Positions 37,106 to 49,439 of a DNA stretch of 64,000 nucleotides are shown piece after piece (positions within the stretch are counted from its first letter, which is position 1; each line of letters begins with the position of its first letter). Source of the DNA: Stenopsyche tienmushanensis (lineage: Eukaryota > Arthropoda > Insecta > Trichoptera > Stenopsychidae). The stretch lies in contig WACJ01000321.1 in the NCBI GenBank assembly GCA_008973525.1, positions 1-64,000 on the forward strand, written 5' to 3'. Made by a program: the position numbers and the translations under genes. Below the pieces are notes generated by a model. It made no database searches. It saw only the letters and a list, made by a program, of their open reading frames with translations, and was not told the origin of the DNA.

Positions 37106-38026
37106 ATGTCCCATAAGTTTCTTTCGTTTTCATATTAAGAAAAAATTAAACAATAATTTGTATTATATCAAAATTTATTAAATAATATATGATCCAATCT
37201 GTTCTATTACCTTTTCCCATCTCTCCGGAAACCTCATAACGCCTTCTTGCCAAAATTTCCCAGGTTTTTTGGTAAAATATTGATCAAGGTACATTTTTAT
37301 ACCATTTTTTGAATTAAAATTTTTACCACGTAAAGAATTTTTCAATGAAAGAAATAAATAATAATGTGAAGGGGCAATGTCCAGAGAGTATGGAGGATGA
37401 GGTAAAACATCCCAGTCAAATGATGATAATTTATTTTTGACGAGCAAATACATATGAGGCCTGGAGTTATCGTGATGAAAAACAACGCCTCGTCTGTTCG
37501 CTAATTCTGGCCGTTTTCTGACAATTGCATCCTTGAGATTGTCTAGTATCAGTAGTCAATATTTTATTGAATTGATCGTTTCACCTTGCTGAAATAGCTC
37601 ATAATAAACTAACCCCTTCCAGTCCCACTAAATGCATAGCAAAACTTTTTTTGGATGTAGGCCAGGTTAAACTACAGTTAAAGCTTCTGTACCATTGGCC
37701 CGAGACCGTTTACGTTGGATATTTTCATAGAGTATCCAATTTTCATCTCCAGTGACAAGCCTCTTCAAAAAAGGTTGGCTATTATGTCGTTGGAGAAGAA
37801 GATCGCATCTTGAAATACGCTGAAGTTTATTTGAGTCAGTCAGTTCATGAGGAAGCCACACATCTGAACGATTGATGTAGCCCAATTTTGTCAGGTGATT
37901 ATGGACGGATATTCGTGGAATTTCTAACCTGTTAGCTAGTTTGCGAACAGTATATGGCGGGTTTTATTCAACCATGGCTATGATTAGATCTGTGTTCATT
38001 TGCGAAAGAAACTTATGGGACAACCT
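37106..38026 (-). mobile_element. Mariner element with matching inverted ends, N-terminally deleted, dead
   Basis: Both ends carry TGTCCCATAAGTTTCTTTCG in inverted orientation (37110-37129 and complement at 38003-38022), so the whole element is present at about 0.92 kb. On the minus strand it encodes TDLIIAMVE, a stop, RISVHNHLTKLGYINRSDVW, then RLVTGDENW (first Asp), HHDNSRPH (second Asp) and SLDIAPSHYYLF, where the third catalytic Asp is His. Several stops interrupt it. Transposase sequence begins right after the inverted repeat, about 60 residues into the usual protein. Confidence 0.85.
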
Positions 38027-38029
38027 TGC

Positions 38030-38785
38030 ATTGATGCTGGCTAAATCAAGGATGTTGGAAAAAGTCTGCAACATTGACATCAAGTCCTGAAAAATATAGA
38101 TATACATCGAAGTAATATAAAGAGATTCTTTTGATACAAAATATAAATACTATTAAAAAGCACCTATAATATCAACGATCCTGCCAACGTCTGAAGAACG
38201 TCTTCAATCATCTTGGATACCCCAAGAACGTTCTAATTGATATCATAAAATGTTTTGGCTTTGAAATATAATGCAAACAATTCACAATTTACATATTTTA
38301 TTATTTGTATACTCAAATTTTTATTTTATGCAGGCTTCAATATTGCTAAAAATTAATCATATGAAAAATAATTTTATTTTGGCTAAACCTTGATTTGTTA
38401 GTCAAACATCCCCAGCCCAAACACCTTTGAATCATTTATTGATGCATATCTTGTTGATAGGAAAGAATCGAATTACCACTCGTTTCGAAATGAAATACAA
38501 TATGAGTGTCCGCTTGAAAATAATGAATACGTCCATAACAATGCTTTGTGTCTGTATTTTTTTTTGCAGGTCGATAAACATTCCTCTATAATTTCAAAAA
38601 CCAATGCTTTAATTTACAAATCCAACAAAACCACACTTGATCATTTGGATTTCAATATTAAATTGTGTAAAAATTAACATTTTGAAAAGAGGAGTCCCAG
38701 GACAGACGGAAATGGCGGCAGGCGTTGTTGGTGCTCGGGGCTCTCGTATAGGATTGTGTGAGCCACTTATATATGTATGTATTAA
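38030..38785. other. Spacer between two mariner copies
   Basis: No supported feature. The right end (38690-38760) is locally GC-richer but has no recognisable coding content. Confidence 0.35.
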
Positions 38786-38787
38786 GT

Positions 38788-39200
38788 TGTCCTAAAAGAT
38801 TCTTTCGCAAATGAACAAAGATCTAATCATAGCTATGGTTGAAGAAAACCCGCGATGTACCGTTCGCAAAATAGCTAACAAGTTAGAAATTTCACGAACA
38901 TCCGTCCATAATCATCTGATACAATTGGGCTACATCAATCGTTCAGATGTGTGGCTTCCTCATGAACTGACTGACTCAAATAAACTTCAGCGTATTTCAA
39001 GATGCGATCTTCTTCTCCAACGACATAATAGCCGATCTTTTTTGAAGAGATTTGTCACTGGAGATGAAAGTTGGATACTCTATAAGAATATCCAACGTAA
39101 ACGGTCTCGGACCAAGGGTACAGAAGCTTTAACTGTAGCTAAACATGGCCTACGTCCAAAGAGTAATCAAAAGAAATTTACTTTAAGAGATTTTCCCAAG
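38788..39200 (+). mobile_element. Mariner copy 2 of the same N-terminally deleted subfamily, 3'-truncated
   Basis: Starts with an end related to that of the 37.1 kb element (TTGTCCTAAAAGATTCTTTC). It runs directly into the open frame at 38811 (NKDLIIAMVEENPRCTVRKI, EISRTSVHNHLIQLGYINRS, VTGDESW). It stops matching mariner near 39155, before the second catalytic Asp; no right inverted repeat remains. The helix-turn-helix and first catalytic Asp frames are open for 140 codons. Confidence 0.85.
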
Positions 39201-39239
39201 GAATTAATTTTTCACCCGATTCTGATTATTTTTAAATGA

Positions 39240-39905
39240 TATAATGCGATTTTTAACGTAGTACATTCGACCCTCGTTATTTGGTTCCATGAAAACATTA
39301 TCTAATGTAAATCCGCGTAAAATGAGGTTCTTAGTCCATACAAAACTAAGATGAGCGTCTATAACTGAAAATATACGAATAAGTATTTATTAAATATACG
39401 TACTTCAATAGCATTGATCATGACTAACACGTATAATCATACTTATTCGAATTTTATAAGCTTTTTTAATTATTTTATTATTTTTCAGATGATAAAATCT
39501 TTCGGATGTTCATGGATTTTTATTTAATAATATTTATATCTGATCTGTCTTTTCTGTCGACAATCCTATCAAAATTATGAGACCTATTTTGATATTTTAT
39601 ACTAGTATTCATCAATTATATACAATCAAAACCTATAATGAAGATACGCTTCCAGAGATCACACATTCCCTTTGTTAAGTTTTTTTCTAATTTAATTTCG
39701 GATTTAAATTCAAATAAATATTATTTATTTATTTAATATTATTTTTTTAAATTTAAAATAATATGTATAACCAATTGAGTATTTTTAATGTTAAATAAAA
39801 TACAGTCTTCTGGAACATTTCAACACCTTTAGATGATTTTTAAAATCGTCCTAGAATCTCGTATCAAATCTTCAGTACTTTATCCCTCCAACGTCTTCAA
39901 CCATA
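39240..39905. other. Spacer upstream of the Ser/Arg-rich gene
   Basis: A possible Tigger-like end (CCCTCGTTATTTGGTTCC) occurs near 39272, but no partner end was found. The promoter of the gene at 39906 is expected near the right edge; no clear TATA box was identified. Confidence 0.35.
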
Positions 39906-41561
39906 ATGTCTCCTGCCGAGGAAGATCATCAGCCTACACCGGAGACCGTGGAACATACGGAACATTCAAACGCTCCATCGCGTTCGAAATGTACGTCATG
40001 TAGATCGTCATCGAAGCACAAGAAATCCTCATCTTCCATTCCATCAAAATCCCGTTCAAAAAGTCGACCTGTTCGTGTAGAGCTTATTCTAAAGGTTGAG
40101 CGTTCAAGAAATAAGGATTCAAAGCGACATAGGAAATCACACAGTGCTCCTCCTCATTCTCGACCAAGATGTCCAATCAAAAAGCATTATTGTTGTAGCT
40201 CATCATCGAGCTCGTCATCCAGTTCTTCGTCTTCGCCCCCCCATCATAGAAGATCACATAGCGCACCACATCATTGGTGCTGTAGAAGCCGCCATCGAAA
40301 ATCTTATACTATTTCATCTTCGTCAAGTTCGTCTTCACCTCCTCATCATAGACGCTCCCGAAGCACTCCGCATCATAGGCGATCAAAATCACACCATGGA
40401 CGGCAATCTTGTCATAGATGTCACGGCCATCACGGGAGATCATCGTCATCAAGTTCGTCATCATCAAGTTCGTCGTCATCTCCTCATCGCAGACGTTCCC
40501 GAAGCACTCCTCACCATAGACGTTCAAAATCGCACCATGGACGTCATTCTAGTCATAAAAGACATGGACATCATAAGAGATCATCTTCTTCGAGTTCATC
40601 GTCATCAAGTTCGTCATCATCAAGTTCGTCTCCATCTCCTCGTCGCAGACGCTCCCGAAGCACTCCGCACCATAGGCGGTCAAAATCGCACCATGGACGC
40701 CATTCTAGTCATAAAAGATACAGACATCATGAGAGATCGTCTTCTTCAAGTTCATCGTCATCAAGTTCGTCTCCATCTCCTCATCGCAGACGCTCCCGAA
40801 GCACTCCGCACCATAGACGATCAAAATCGCACCATGGATGTCATTCTAGTCATAAAAGACATGGACATCATAAGAGATCATCTTCTTCAAGCTCTTCGTC
40901 ATCAAGCTCGTCGTCATCAAGTTCATCGTCATCAAGTTCATCTTCATCTCCTCACCGTAGACGCTCCCGAAGCACGCCGCATCACAGAAAATCGAAATCG
41001 CATCACGGACACCGTCACAGAAGATCGTCTTCTAGTTCCTCATCATCCAGTTCGTCCTCGTCTCCACATCCACGGCATAATAAGCACCATCGACGATCTT
41101 CGTCTTCCAGTTCATCTTCAAGAACCCCTTCACGCCACCGAAGCCACGGAAATAATCACCGACGCTCCTCGTCCAGCTCTTCAAGATCACCATCGCATCA
41201 CCGAAAATCAAAATCGCATCGCAGATATGGACGTCCTTCGTCCACTAGCTCGTCGTCCTCCAGTTCATCGTCGTCGCCTTCGTTCCACAAAAGATCCCGA
41301 GGACCGTATCGTTGTCACAAGCAATTTAGCTTTTCTCCGAGCTCGTCTTTTACCAGTTCTCCGTGGTCGCGGCATATCCACCATCGAAGATCTCATGATG
41401 ACCGCCACAGAAAACACCCGAAATACTCTACGCTTTGCCCATTAGGCTACTATCTTCCATATACCTCGGACTCTGGGAGTTCGTCCTCTTCGGGACCGTC
41501 TCGCTATCGATCGCATGCTCATCATCGTCGCAAAAATGCTTGTCCATGTATCCAGATCTAG
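39906..41561 (+). CDS. Intronless Ser/Arg/His-rich tandem-repeat protein
   Basis: A 551-residue open frame with no introns and no recognised globular domain. After an acidic start (MSPAEEDHQPTPETVEHTEH) it becomes a basic, low-complexity protein. Runs of 8-25 Ser alternate with a repeated module (RRRSRSTPHHRRSKSHHG, then RHSSHKRHGHHKR). At least five clear modules start near 40351, 40493, 40651, 40792 and 40962; spacing varies with Ser-run length, and later modules are more diverged. Ser is encoded by both TCN and AGY codons, while modules keep the same residues, so the protein reading frame appears maintained. RS dipeptides suggest kinase-dependent nuclear or chromatin and RNA-binding behaviour, as in SR or protamine-like proteins, but that is inference. 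The overlapping +1 frame (449 codons) is a by-product of the repeat. Confidence 0.7.
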   Translation: MSPAEEDHQPTPETVEHTEHSNAPSRSKCTSCRSSSKHKKSSSSIPSKSRSKSRPVRVELILKVERSRNKDSKRHRKSHSAPPHSRPRCPIKKHYCCSSSSSSSSSSSSSPPHHRRSHSAPHHWCCRSRHRKSYTISSSSSSSSPPHHRRSRSTPHHRRSKSHHGRQSCHRCHGHHGRSSSSSSSSSSSSSSPHRRRSRSTPHHRRSKSHHGRHSSHKRHGHHKRSSSSSSSSSSSSSSSSSPSPRRRRSRSTPHHRRSKSHHGRHSSHKRYRHHERSSSSSSSSSSSSPSPHRRRSRSTPHHRRSKSHHGCHSSHKRHGHHKRSSSSSSSSSSSSSSSSSSSSSSSSPHRRRSRSTPHHRKSKSHHGHRHRRSSSSSSSSSSSSSPHPRHNKHHRRSSSSSSSSRTPSRHRSHGNNHRRSSSSSSRSPSHHRKSKSHRRYGRPSSTSSSSSSSSSSPSFHKRSRGPYRCHKQFSFSPSSSFTSSPWSRHIHHRRSHDDRHRKHPKYSTLCPLGYYLPYTSDSGSSSSSGPSRYRSHAHHRRKNACPCIQI

Positions 41562-41668
41562 ATCATTCAAAGGTTGCAGTTCGATATTTATAAAATGCTA
41601 TGAATTTGAAAACATCATATTTTTACATTTATAACGCCCCCATATATAACATGTGTGAAGTACTTGTA

Positions 41669-41692
41669 TTAATATATATATATATATATTTG
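41669..41692. repeat. (AT)n microsatellite
   Basis: Uninterrupted alternating AT tract just downstream of the Ser/Arg-rich gene. Confidence 0.8.
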
Positions 41693-41753
41693 AAATCCTT
41701 TGTATAAAGTATTGAAATATACTATAAATTTACTTTTGCTTTTTTCTTAACTC

Positions 41754-41992
41754 TTTCAGACCTGAATTATTTTTTTCATCCGATAGATTTTGTGAATTCC
41801 ATATGTCTAAAGTATAATAAGGAGACTATAAAAAAATGATATCTTATGTCTACAATTGTGCACAAGCCTTTCAGACCTGAATTATTTTTTTCATTCGATG
41901 GATTTTGTAAATTCCATGTGTATAAAGTATAATAAGGAGAATATAAAAAAATATATATTTGTTTACAATTGTGCACGTCAGCTCTGAAAGGG
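41754..41992. repeat. Two-unit tandem duplication, period 115 bp
   Basis: TTTCAGACCTGAATTATTTT occurs at 41754 and again at 41869. Each is followed by the same ordered blocks (GATTTTGT, AATTCCAT, AAAGTATAATAAGGAGA, ACAATTGTGCAC) with scattered substitutions. A third start (CTCTGAAAGGG) closes the second unit in inverted sense. Confidence 0.8.
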
Positions 41993-42085
41993 TTAATCAG
42001 AATACTTTGATTCTTACCATTTCGATTATCATAGATTTAAGAAATTTATTACAGAAGATAATGGGTTTATTATTTTTATTTCATA

Positions 42086-45000
42086 CTAGCTGGTACCCGG
42101 CGCGTTGCTGCCACAGAAGAAATAGTTCTAAAAATACCATTTGAAATTTGAAAGAGTTATCTTGTTTAATTAGCAATGATATAAATAGTGATATTTTTTC
42201 CGACAATTAATACATTTATTGATATTGAATGATATATAAAGAAAAAAATATTAAAAGCATACATTTTGCTTACTTAATTGTTCTGCTAAGTGCTTTAGGG
42301 TAGAGAATAGTTTTGGCTTTTCCGTCTTTAACAAATACAAATAAATTTCTCGGCTGTCCAACGTGGATTTTCTAGATTCTTCCGCACACTTGAAGTGCCT
42401 TGTTGATGGTCATTGAAAATGCAAGTCCAATGGGGAGCTGCAGTCGTCTCTTATCAAATTGCACGTCGGTGGGAATGAGCAAATCTTCTCTTTTCGACTT
42501 TCCATTAAGAATATATAGTTGTTTCGATGATATTCGGCATCAATTTCTTCATAGTGAGTCTTGTTCCAATATGTAAGGTGGCACATCAGGAAGATCTGAC
42601 GAATTTAAAAACTCGATTGGATAGTTAGTAACTTGGTCTGCATTCATGGCGCTATCAATCGATTTGTAGGTAACAGAATCGTTTGCAATTTGTTATTGTA
42701 TTGTGTGGTTGATTGTATTGACGTCGGTGTTTTCTGCTGCCAAAATAGCATGTTCGCAAAGCCAATAATGATTTTTATAATTACTAAAAATCTGCGGAAA
42801 AACTTTCTGAATGAGTAAATCGATGGATGGCACAACAACGCAAAAGTTCGATGGAAATGAAATAAACTTGGTAGCATCAACATGCACTTTTCCTTCACCA
42901 ATGTTCAATAGTCGTTTTAAAAATGTGGCTGCCGACGCATCACGCTACAAATGTACGCGCATATTTGTCTTTAATGTCAGTTTTCGCACGTCTCTCCAAA
43001 GATGCGATGCTTTGAGGCAAGAATCAGCTGGTGTCGATGAAAGCATCACTGGAAGAGGTTGTCGAAAGTCGCCACATAATAAAATTAGAGCCCCACCAAA
43101 CGGTTTTGCATTTGATCGTAAGTCTTTAAGAGTTCGATCAAGCATTGCATTCGTCCCAGATAATCCCCTTGCAAATTTTCAAAACTTTAGCTATGTCAGA
43201 AACTTTAGGAATGTTACATGTCAGAGCTTCCAATAAATGCATATCTAATGGCAATTTGAATGCCGAATGCGCTGTTCGTCCACCATCTAATAATGTTGCC
43301 GCAATACCTAATGAAGCAAGAGCTAAAGCAATTCTATTTTGAGATCGAATGTGAGCCAATAGTAAAGTGATGAGATACGTTTTTCCAGTACCGCCAGGCG
43401 CATCAAGGAAGAACAGATCATTTGTAATTGTATCGTAGGTCAATTTTTGTTCCGCAAGCAAAAGTTGTTCGTTTGCTTCGACAAATGCATCCAAATCATT
43501 AGCACTGTACTGCTGTTCAAGTGCAGAACGAATTCTTGTTGAATGAATTCTTTGATGTTGATGGTTAAGCAAATGTCTTCGATTTCGATCAGAGCTTGAT
43601 TGAAAATATTGTCCGAAAACTCAATTGAATTGTCATTGCTAACGGTGTGTAAAATACCTTCGCTCAAATCCTCTCTGAATTTTTACCACAAATCTTTCGG
43701 GTTGGGTGACGGACATGTGGTTAAAATGATGGCGAGTAATGTTCTAATTTCCGTTCGATCTTTCTCAATGAAGTATGACATTTGACATTAACCAAAAGCA
43801 TTCTTAAATTCCTCGTTAGCTGAAGAAACTTATAAATGGCTTCTGTTTAACTACTTAATTATTTTATTTCTGTAATAGCTGTAAGTTTCTCTTAAAAATT
43901 TATAAATAAATAAATAAATAAATAGTAACACTCGGCTTTATTTGGATGTAATGTGTAAATACGGCCCAATGCATCAGATGAATACAGATTTCGATAGCCT
44001 TCATCACGCATCCCTTGCTTACGTCGTTGAAAATTCTCGGATGTAGTATTTCATGTAAAATAGTTAGGAACTTGTGCGTACCATAATGTCTCTGCAAATA
44101 CATCTTCTTCACACAGCGCAAGTGTTGGTTCAGCAGCAACATTTCTTGCAGTGTCTGCCTTTGTCCATTTTCGAGATGAACACTGAGATGAACAACATTC
44201 GGATTGCTTCTGTGAATTAGGAAGCTCAAAATAGGCCAAAGAGCCTCGTCACTGCTGATATATCTACCTGTTTGAAATTGAGTTTGAACTCGATCGTTGC
44301 GCGCATCAAGTCTTTTAATACTGACTACTGCCATATCACTGCCTATTTGCATGTACAATTTGCACGACAATATCCGACGTTGGTATGAGCTTTGAATGTT
44401 TTCGATGAAAAAGAAGATCCATATATTGTTGATTTCAACGTCAACATATTGTTATTAAATAAAAGAATTATTCATTTGTTTCTTGTTTTTATTTTTTAAA
44501 TTAAATTTAAATTCAAATCTGGTTAGGTTAGGTTTGTTTGTTTTCATTGTGTCGAAATGAAGGCGTTTTCAATTTACCAATAAATTTGTCCCCCGTTAAC
44601 AGGATTTAACCTTTATCCATTTTACACTGGGATGCAAACTGTAATAGTAATGAATATCATATTGAAATGCAGCAATATTCAAATCAACATGTACTTTCGA
44701 TTCTCGTTGCACGTTGGTCGTCTGATTTTGATCGGATAACACTCAAACGTATTTTTTCGATTGTTACGTACGTGAATAAGCGATGAATGAAATGAAGCAT
44801 TTTAAAAGTGCTTGCGATAAATAATTTGGATATAATTGACTCACGCCGATGGTTAACCTGCAAATGACATTGACGTTTGACGTATGTGTTGTATGTGACG
44901 ACGACACGACGCCTCCTACTGCAACTTGTAGGTACTATATACCTATAGCCTTAGCAACGCCTTAGCAACGCATAATCTCAAACACGTCAGAATCAACAAC

Positions 45001-45179
45001 TTTCACACATTAAGTTTTGAATTAAAAATCTACTGTAAGTTAATTGTACTATGCCTATGTCACCCCCTGATTCCTTGGCAATAAGTGGACCAAGTTTTAT
45101 CTCAATCCGATGAACGCGCATATCAACGCATATCGCCCGAGCATAAGCCGGCAAACGCAACTTATTTTTATATATTAGA
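42086..45179 (-). mobile_element. Helitron with both termini, degraded Pif1-type helicase
   Basis: On the minus strand the element begins TCTAATATATAAAAATAAG at 45179 and ends GCCGGGTACCAGCTAG at 42086. It is flanked by A and T, the 5'-A|TC...CTAG|T-3' arrangement of Helitrons. Inside are fragments of the Rep/helicase protein: SSDEALWPILSFLIHRSNP and VVHLSVHLENGQRQT near 44.2 kb; then a Walker A motif DAPGGTGKTY near 43.4 kb, Walker B-like IIWDECNA near 43.14 kb, GDFRQ near 43.07 kb, and a helicase C-terminal part near 42.8 kb. The frames are broken and the HUH nuclease was not recognised, so it is not autonomous. A TAAA microsatellite lies at 43905-43924. Confidence 0.85.
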
Positions 45180-46520
45180 TTACATATACAGCTTTCGTGT
45201 TTTTAAAGCCAATAGGGCTCCTAATTAGCTATAATTAATTTTTGCCACAATTTAAATATATTGAAAAAACGCTGCCAATTTTATCCAGAAAAGCAATACT
45301 TTCGATTAAATACATATCATTACATCTTTTATTTTTTTATTTAGTCCTTTGTTACATTTAATCGACAATCATAATAAATTTGTTACTATGAAAGCATGCA
45401 ATATGTTTGTTTCAAATGAATTATGATATGAAATTGAATATAAATTATATTCAAATACATGTATAGAAAATAGAAATTAGATAGATTCATGTCATTAAGT
45501 TGGCAATCCAGAATAGCAAGTATATAACATCCTTAAAAGACGCCGCAAATGAAGTAAACGCTATAGGAGGGTTAACTGTATTCCTAATTAATCAGAGAAT
45601 TGACTTTATTTTACAAATTCAATTACTCTTATTACAACTGATTCGTATATCACGTTTACCCTTTATAGATTCAAATAAAACAGAATATGGATTAGTTCAT
45701 TAATTTTATTTTTTTGGTATTTGTTACAAAATTTAAATTATCATAAATATGTCATAAATATTTTTATTCGAATTTATTTTTATTATACGATTAATTAAAA
45801 TTATTACATAAATATCGACCCGGATATGCCAAAGAATCCTATTCTTCAGTGACTAAATTTAAATTTATTTCAAAAAAATAACAGTAATAGTGCCCTACAC
45901 ATAGATTAATAGGCATATCCGGGAGGTGAAATTTTAGAATAACGATGTTAAAATTTCACATTCTTTTGTGTGAATTATAATTTTTTTTTAGTGAATCAAT
46001 ATGTTAGAAAAATATGTTTTTAAATGAATTACAATTGCATAATTTATGCAAGTTTTCATTGTTCTTATTTTAAAATGGCACTTTAAATAAGTATAATATA
46101 ATAAGAATTCAAAAATTTTAAGGCACCAATTACATATTTTTGTGTGTATACAAAGTAATAAAATATATCTCAGCAATTTATCATTCCACCAACGACAAAA
46201 ACAGAATAAAAATATTTCATCAATAGATAACAAGATGTATATTTGAAATTTACTTATTTTTCATTTGGAGTAAGCTTATTGTAAAATATAAAAAAAAGTA
46301 AGGAGTCACTACAGTAAAAAAATAGTGTTTGTTCAGTTAGTAAATTTAAATATCATTGATTTTGTACACATTAACTTGTGCTTGGAGAATTTTTGAAATA
46401 TTATGTTTTATTAATGATATAGTAGCACCGTGTGTTAATTCAAATCAATAAAACCATTTGAGATTCAAAGTCAAAAGATGGTTTATCAAACATAAAAATA
46501 TTTTGCATAACTGGCAATAT
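45180..46520. other. Intergenic, nothing recognised
   Basis: Spacer between the Helitron and the 3' end of RSU1. A 67-codon frame at 45500-45703 has no recognisable domain and low-complexity Leu/Ile content. Confidence 0.4.
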
Positions 46521-48916
46521 TTAACTGTTGATTTTAGCTCTGCTAGCCTTCTTACTTTTGTCGATATTCTGAGGCGGCGGCGGTTGTTTTGCAGATATGT
46601 GCCGATTGTACACACTGCAAATAAAGTAAAACAATCAGTTTTAATTCATAAAATAAAATATTATACGATAAAATACAGTATAAATAGAAATACTTACATG
46701 CGATATGTTTCAGAACGCAGATAGTCCAACACGTGTGATATTCCAAGCTGAAGTTGTTCTTCAATAGGCGTTATCCACGCATTACCCTCCATCCGTAGTA
46801 AAGCTTTGTTATTTGCTAAATCCATTGTACCTAATTAGCATAAGAAACATATACAATTTTTAAAATATCCCAAATTATATGATATTAATAAAATCTAGAT
46901 TAACCCAATAAATAGCGCTAATCTGGACAAAAAACTTGATATTTCATAATATCTTAAATCTTTAATGTGTTGGTGGATACGTCTGCATTATGCAGCAGAA
47001 AATTGAATCTACTCCAACTTCGGTTCAACAATTTATTCATAATTTTAGATAAAATTATCAATGAAACGTATTTAAGTTCAAAATTTATTTATCTTTTATT
47101 ATATAAATTTGTGTAATACGGAGTGGCCGCACAGTAGACCCTTGTTCACTACCTAGTTCTATATCCCTGTATTACAGGATTAGCCTTTGCTTGTTATCGA
47201 TGTGCAAATATTATATTCAATAAAACATATGAAGTAAAAAATAAAATAAAACATTTGGAATTTCTAATATTTACCAACTTCCGGAGGTAGAACAGTCAAT
47301 CTGTTAGCTTGCAAGTGTAGTTCTCTGAGGCGTGTCAATTCTGCAAGTTCTCGAGGAAGTTCCACAAGATCATTTTCACGCAAGGAAAGCTGAAAAAATA
47401 GATTTTCAGCAAAATAAAGACATGTTAGTAATGCCTTAAACTAAAGAATAGTAAATCAAATATTGAGTTTAGCATATAAGAGCCACACTAATGTAAAATA
47501 ACCCTATTCATTGAGTGATTTAAAAAATAAAATAATATTAAGTAATATCAGACTGCATAATCATAATTTACAAATATTTTTTATAAATTAATTTGTCAAG
47601 CATGTATGACACGTCCAGCACAAAAACTATAAATTTCTGCTGATGAATGTACTTTTGTATGCAATGCAGTTCCCCGCTTTGCAATCAATTGATTTTAAAC
47701 TGTTTTTAAGATTATAATTTATCTCATAGTTATTATTTTCAAATATTAATAAAAGCGTAAATTTAAAATACATTTTCCCTGAAATTAGAAACATAAAACA
47801 GTCCATCAGAGCCTGAAGGGTTAATAGTAATGAATATTGAGTATCTTTCCGCACATTCCGGCATTGATATTGATTTGTATGCCGTATTTATCACCAATGC
47901 TCAGCATAAGCTTAGTCTAATCCATTGATGATGTGGTAACACGTTTTATTCATATTAATGTGGCATGATATGTGTTAGGTATGGATTGCAAAAAAACTTA
48001 CAATCTGCAAGTTCTTCAGTTGATTAACATTCGGTGAAAGATATTCAAAATCATTATCGCCTAAATATAAAGCACGGAGAGTTTCTGCAATAAAAAATAT
48101 AATGATAAATATACAGTTATTAAAGATTTTTAAATAATTTTAATATGAAAATATCATTTACCCATCATGAAAAAATTTCCAGGAAGAGTCTTTTCATTGA
48201 GATTGTTGTATGTGAGGTCGAGAATTTCTAATGCTGGAAATGCACCAAATCCTCGCGGCAACGAGTTGAGTCTATTAATCGACACGTTGAGAATGCGTAG
48301 TTTGGGCATCGAAGACAAGCTAACTGGTAGCTCTTCAATGTAGTTATTGGCCAAATTTAAAATCTCCAGATTTATTAAATCGGCCAGACCAGGCGGAACA
48401 ACCAATATCTTGTTATGACTTAATGTTATTCGCGTTATGTTCATCATGGTCACTATAAATAGATGTAAAACAAAACATGAAATGTGTCTTAGGCGATTTT
48501 TAACTGCTCTAATAGACAAACAATGTAAATCAAATAAACTCTATGCTATATTCGTTAAAAACCTATCAAAATTATATAATAACAATCACATACATGGAAA
48601 TTGCAGAGTTGGTGATATTAGAACTGTCAATTTTATCGGTCATGGTGTTTTCGAAAATTGTTTATGCATTTCTATAAAGATGCTCGGAGTCATAATTATA
48701 ACGAAAATTTGGTAAATTGGTGTAATTGTATCGATGACCTAAGATAGTCTTATTCGAAACTGACAGTTCTCGATAAGGCGTTTGAATTAAATGAGAGAAT
48801 GAATACTCACGCAGGCCAGGAAGTTCCCTGAATGAAGTTACGCCTTTATCCGTGAGGTCCAGCTCAACGCGGCCGGAATCCCTCGCTTCATCGAGTACCT
48901 TCTTTGCACGAGCCAT
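46521..48916 (-). CDS. RSU1: Ras suppressor protein 1 (leucine-rich repeat), 6 exons
   Basis: RSU1 binds PINCH within the ILK-PINCH-parvin complex at integrin adhesions. Exons, minus strand: 48916-48811, 48452-48162, 48084-48002, 47389-47275, 46830-46698, 46614-46521; phases agree, 273 aa against 277 in human. Seven or so leucine-rich repeats are visible, including ITRITLSHNKILVVPPGLA, LRILNVSINRLNSLPRGFG, ALEILDLTYNNLNEKTLPG and LHLQANRLTVLPPEVG. After these come the family-specific WITPIEEQLQLGISHVLDYL and a basic tail (DKSKKASRAKINS). Start is the ATG giving MARAKKVLDEARDSG; it is preceded by GC-rich sequence typical of a housekeeping promoter. Introns hold a small interspersed repeat. No lesion seen. 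Confidence 0.95.
47112..47182. repeat. Interspersed repeat in RSU1 intron, partner at 5.55 kb
   Basis: Matches the reverse complement of the copy in LIG4 intron 3 over about 65 bp, with the same block order. See the 5.5 kb entry for the shared blocks. Confidence 0.6.
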
Positions 48917-49439
48917 TTCTGTTTTCGCCCACGCCCAGCCGCGCCCGCCATGCAACAAATAACAGTATTGCCAGCTCGGAAAACTAAATTCCGCTGTCAG
49001 ATTTCAATTTGATTCATTAAAAATATTTTTTATTTTTGAGAGTGCTTCTAATGTGAATTAATTGAGCTGAATCAGTAACATAGCACATAATTTATTTTTT
49101 ATATCATGCTTCGCTATGAACATATTTTTTTCTGTTAGAGCAACTATTGAATATTCCGTTTTTGGTGTCAAGTGCCATTATATCCGTCCATTACCTTTAG
49201 GCCTTAATTAGTATCTTTAGGCAGTATGTAATTTATTTTGAATACTCACTAATTTAATTATAATAACTTAACCCTTTGAGTTCCAAGTTTTTTTTATAAA
49301 AGTTCTTACCAACTCTAAGCTATTTTTTTGTGTATTTCTTAAAAAAATGAAAAAATGGGGGTTTATGAATAAAAAAATAATATTTTGTTATGTAGGATGT
49401 TTATTAAGTATATTAGGCATTTTATTTGATTTATTCATT

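Noticed and set aside
40096..41445. 449-codon open frame overlapping the Ser/Arg-rich gene
   Set aside because: It is the +1 frame of the same tandem repeat, starts inside the main frame and has no independent signatures; repeat structure alone keeps it open.
45500..45703. 67-codon plus-strand frame
   Set aside because: Leu/Ile-rich low complexity, no homology pattern recognised, no splice or promoter support.
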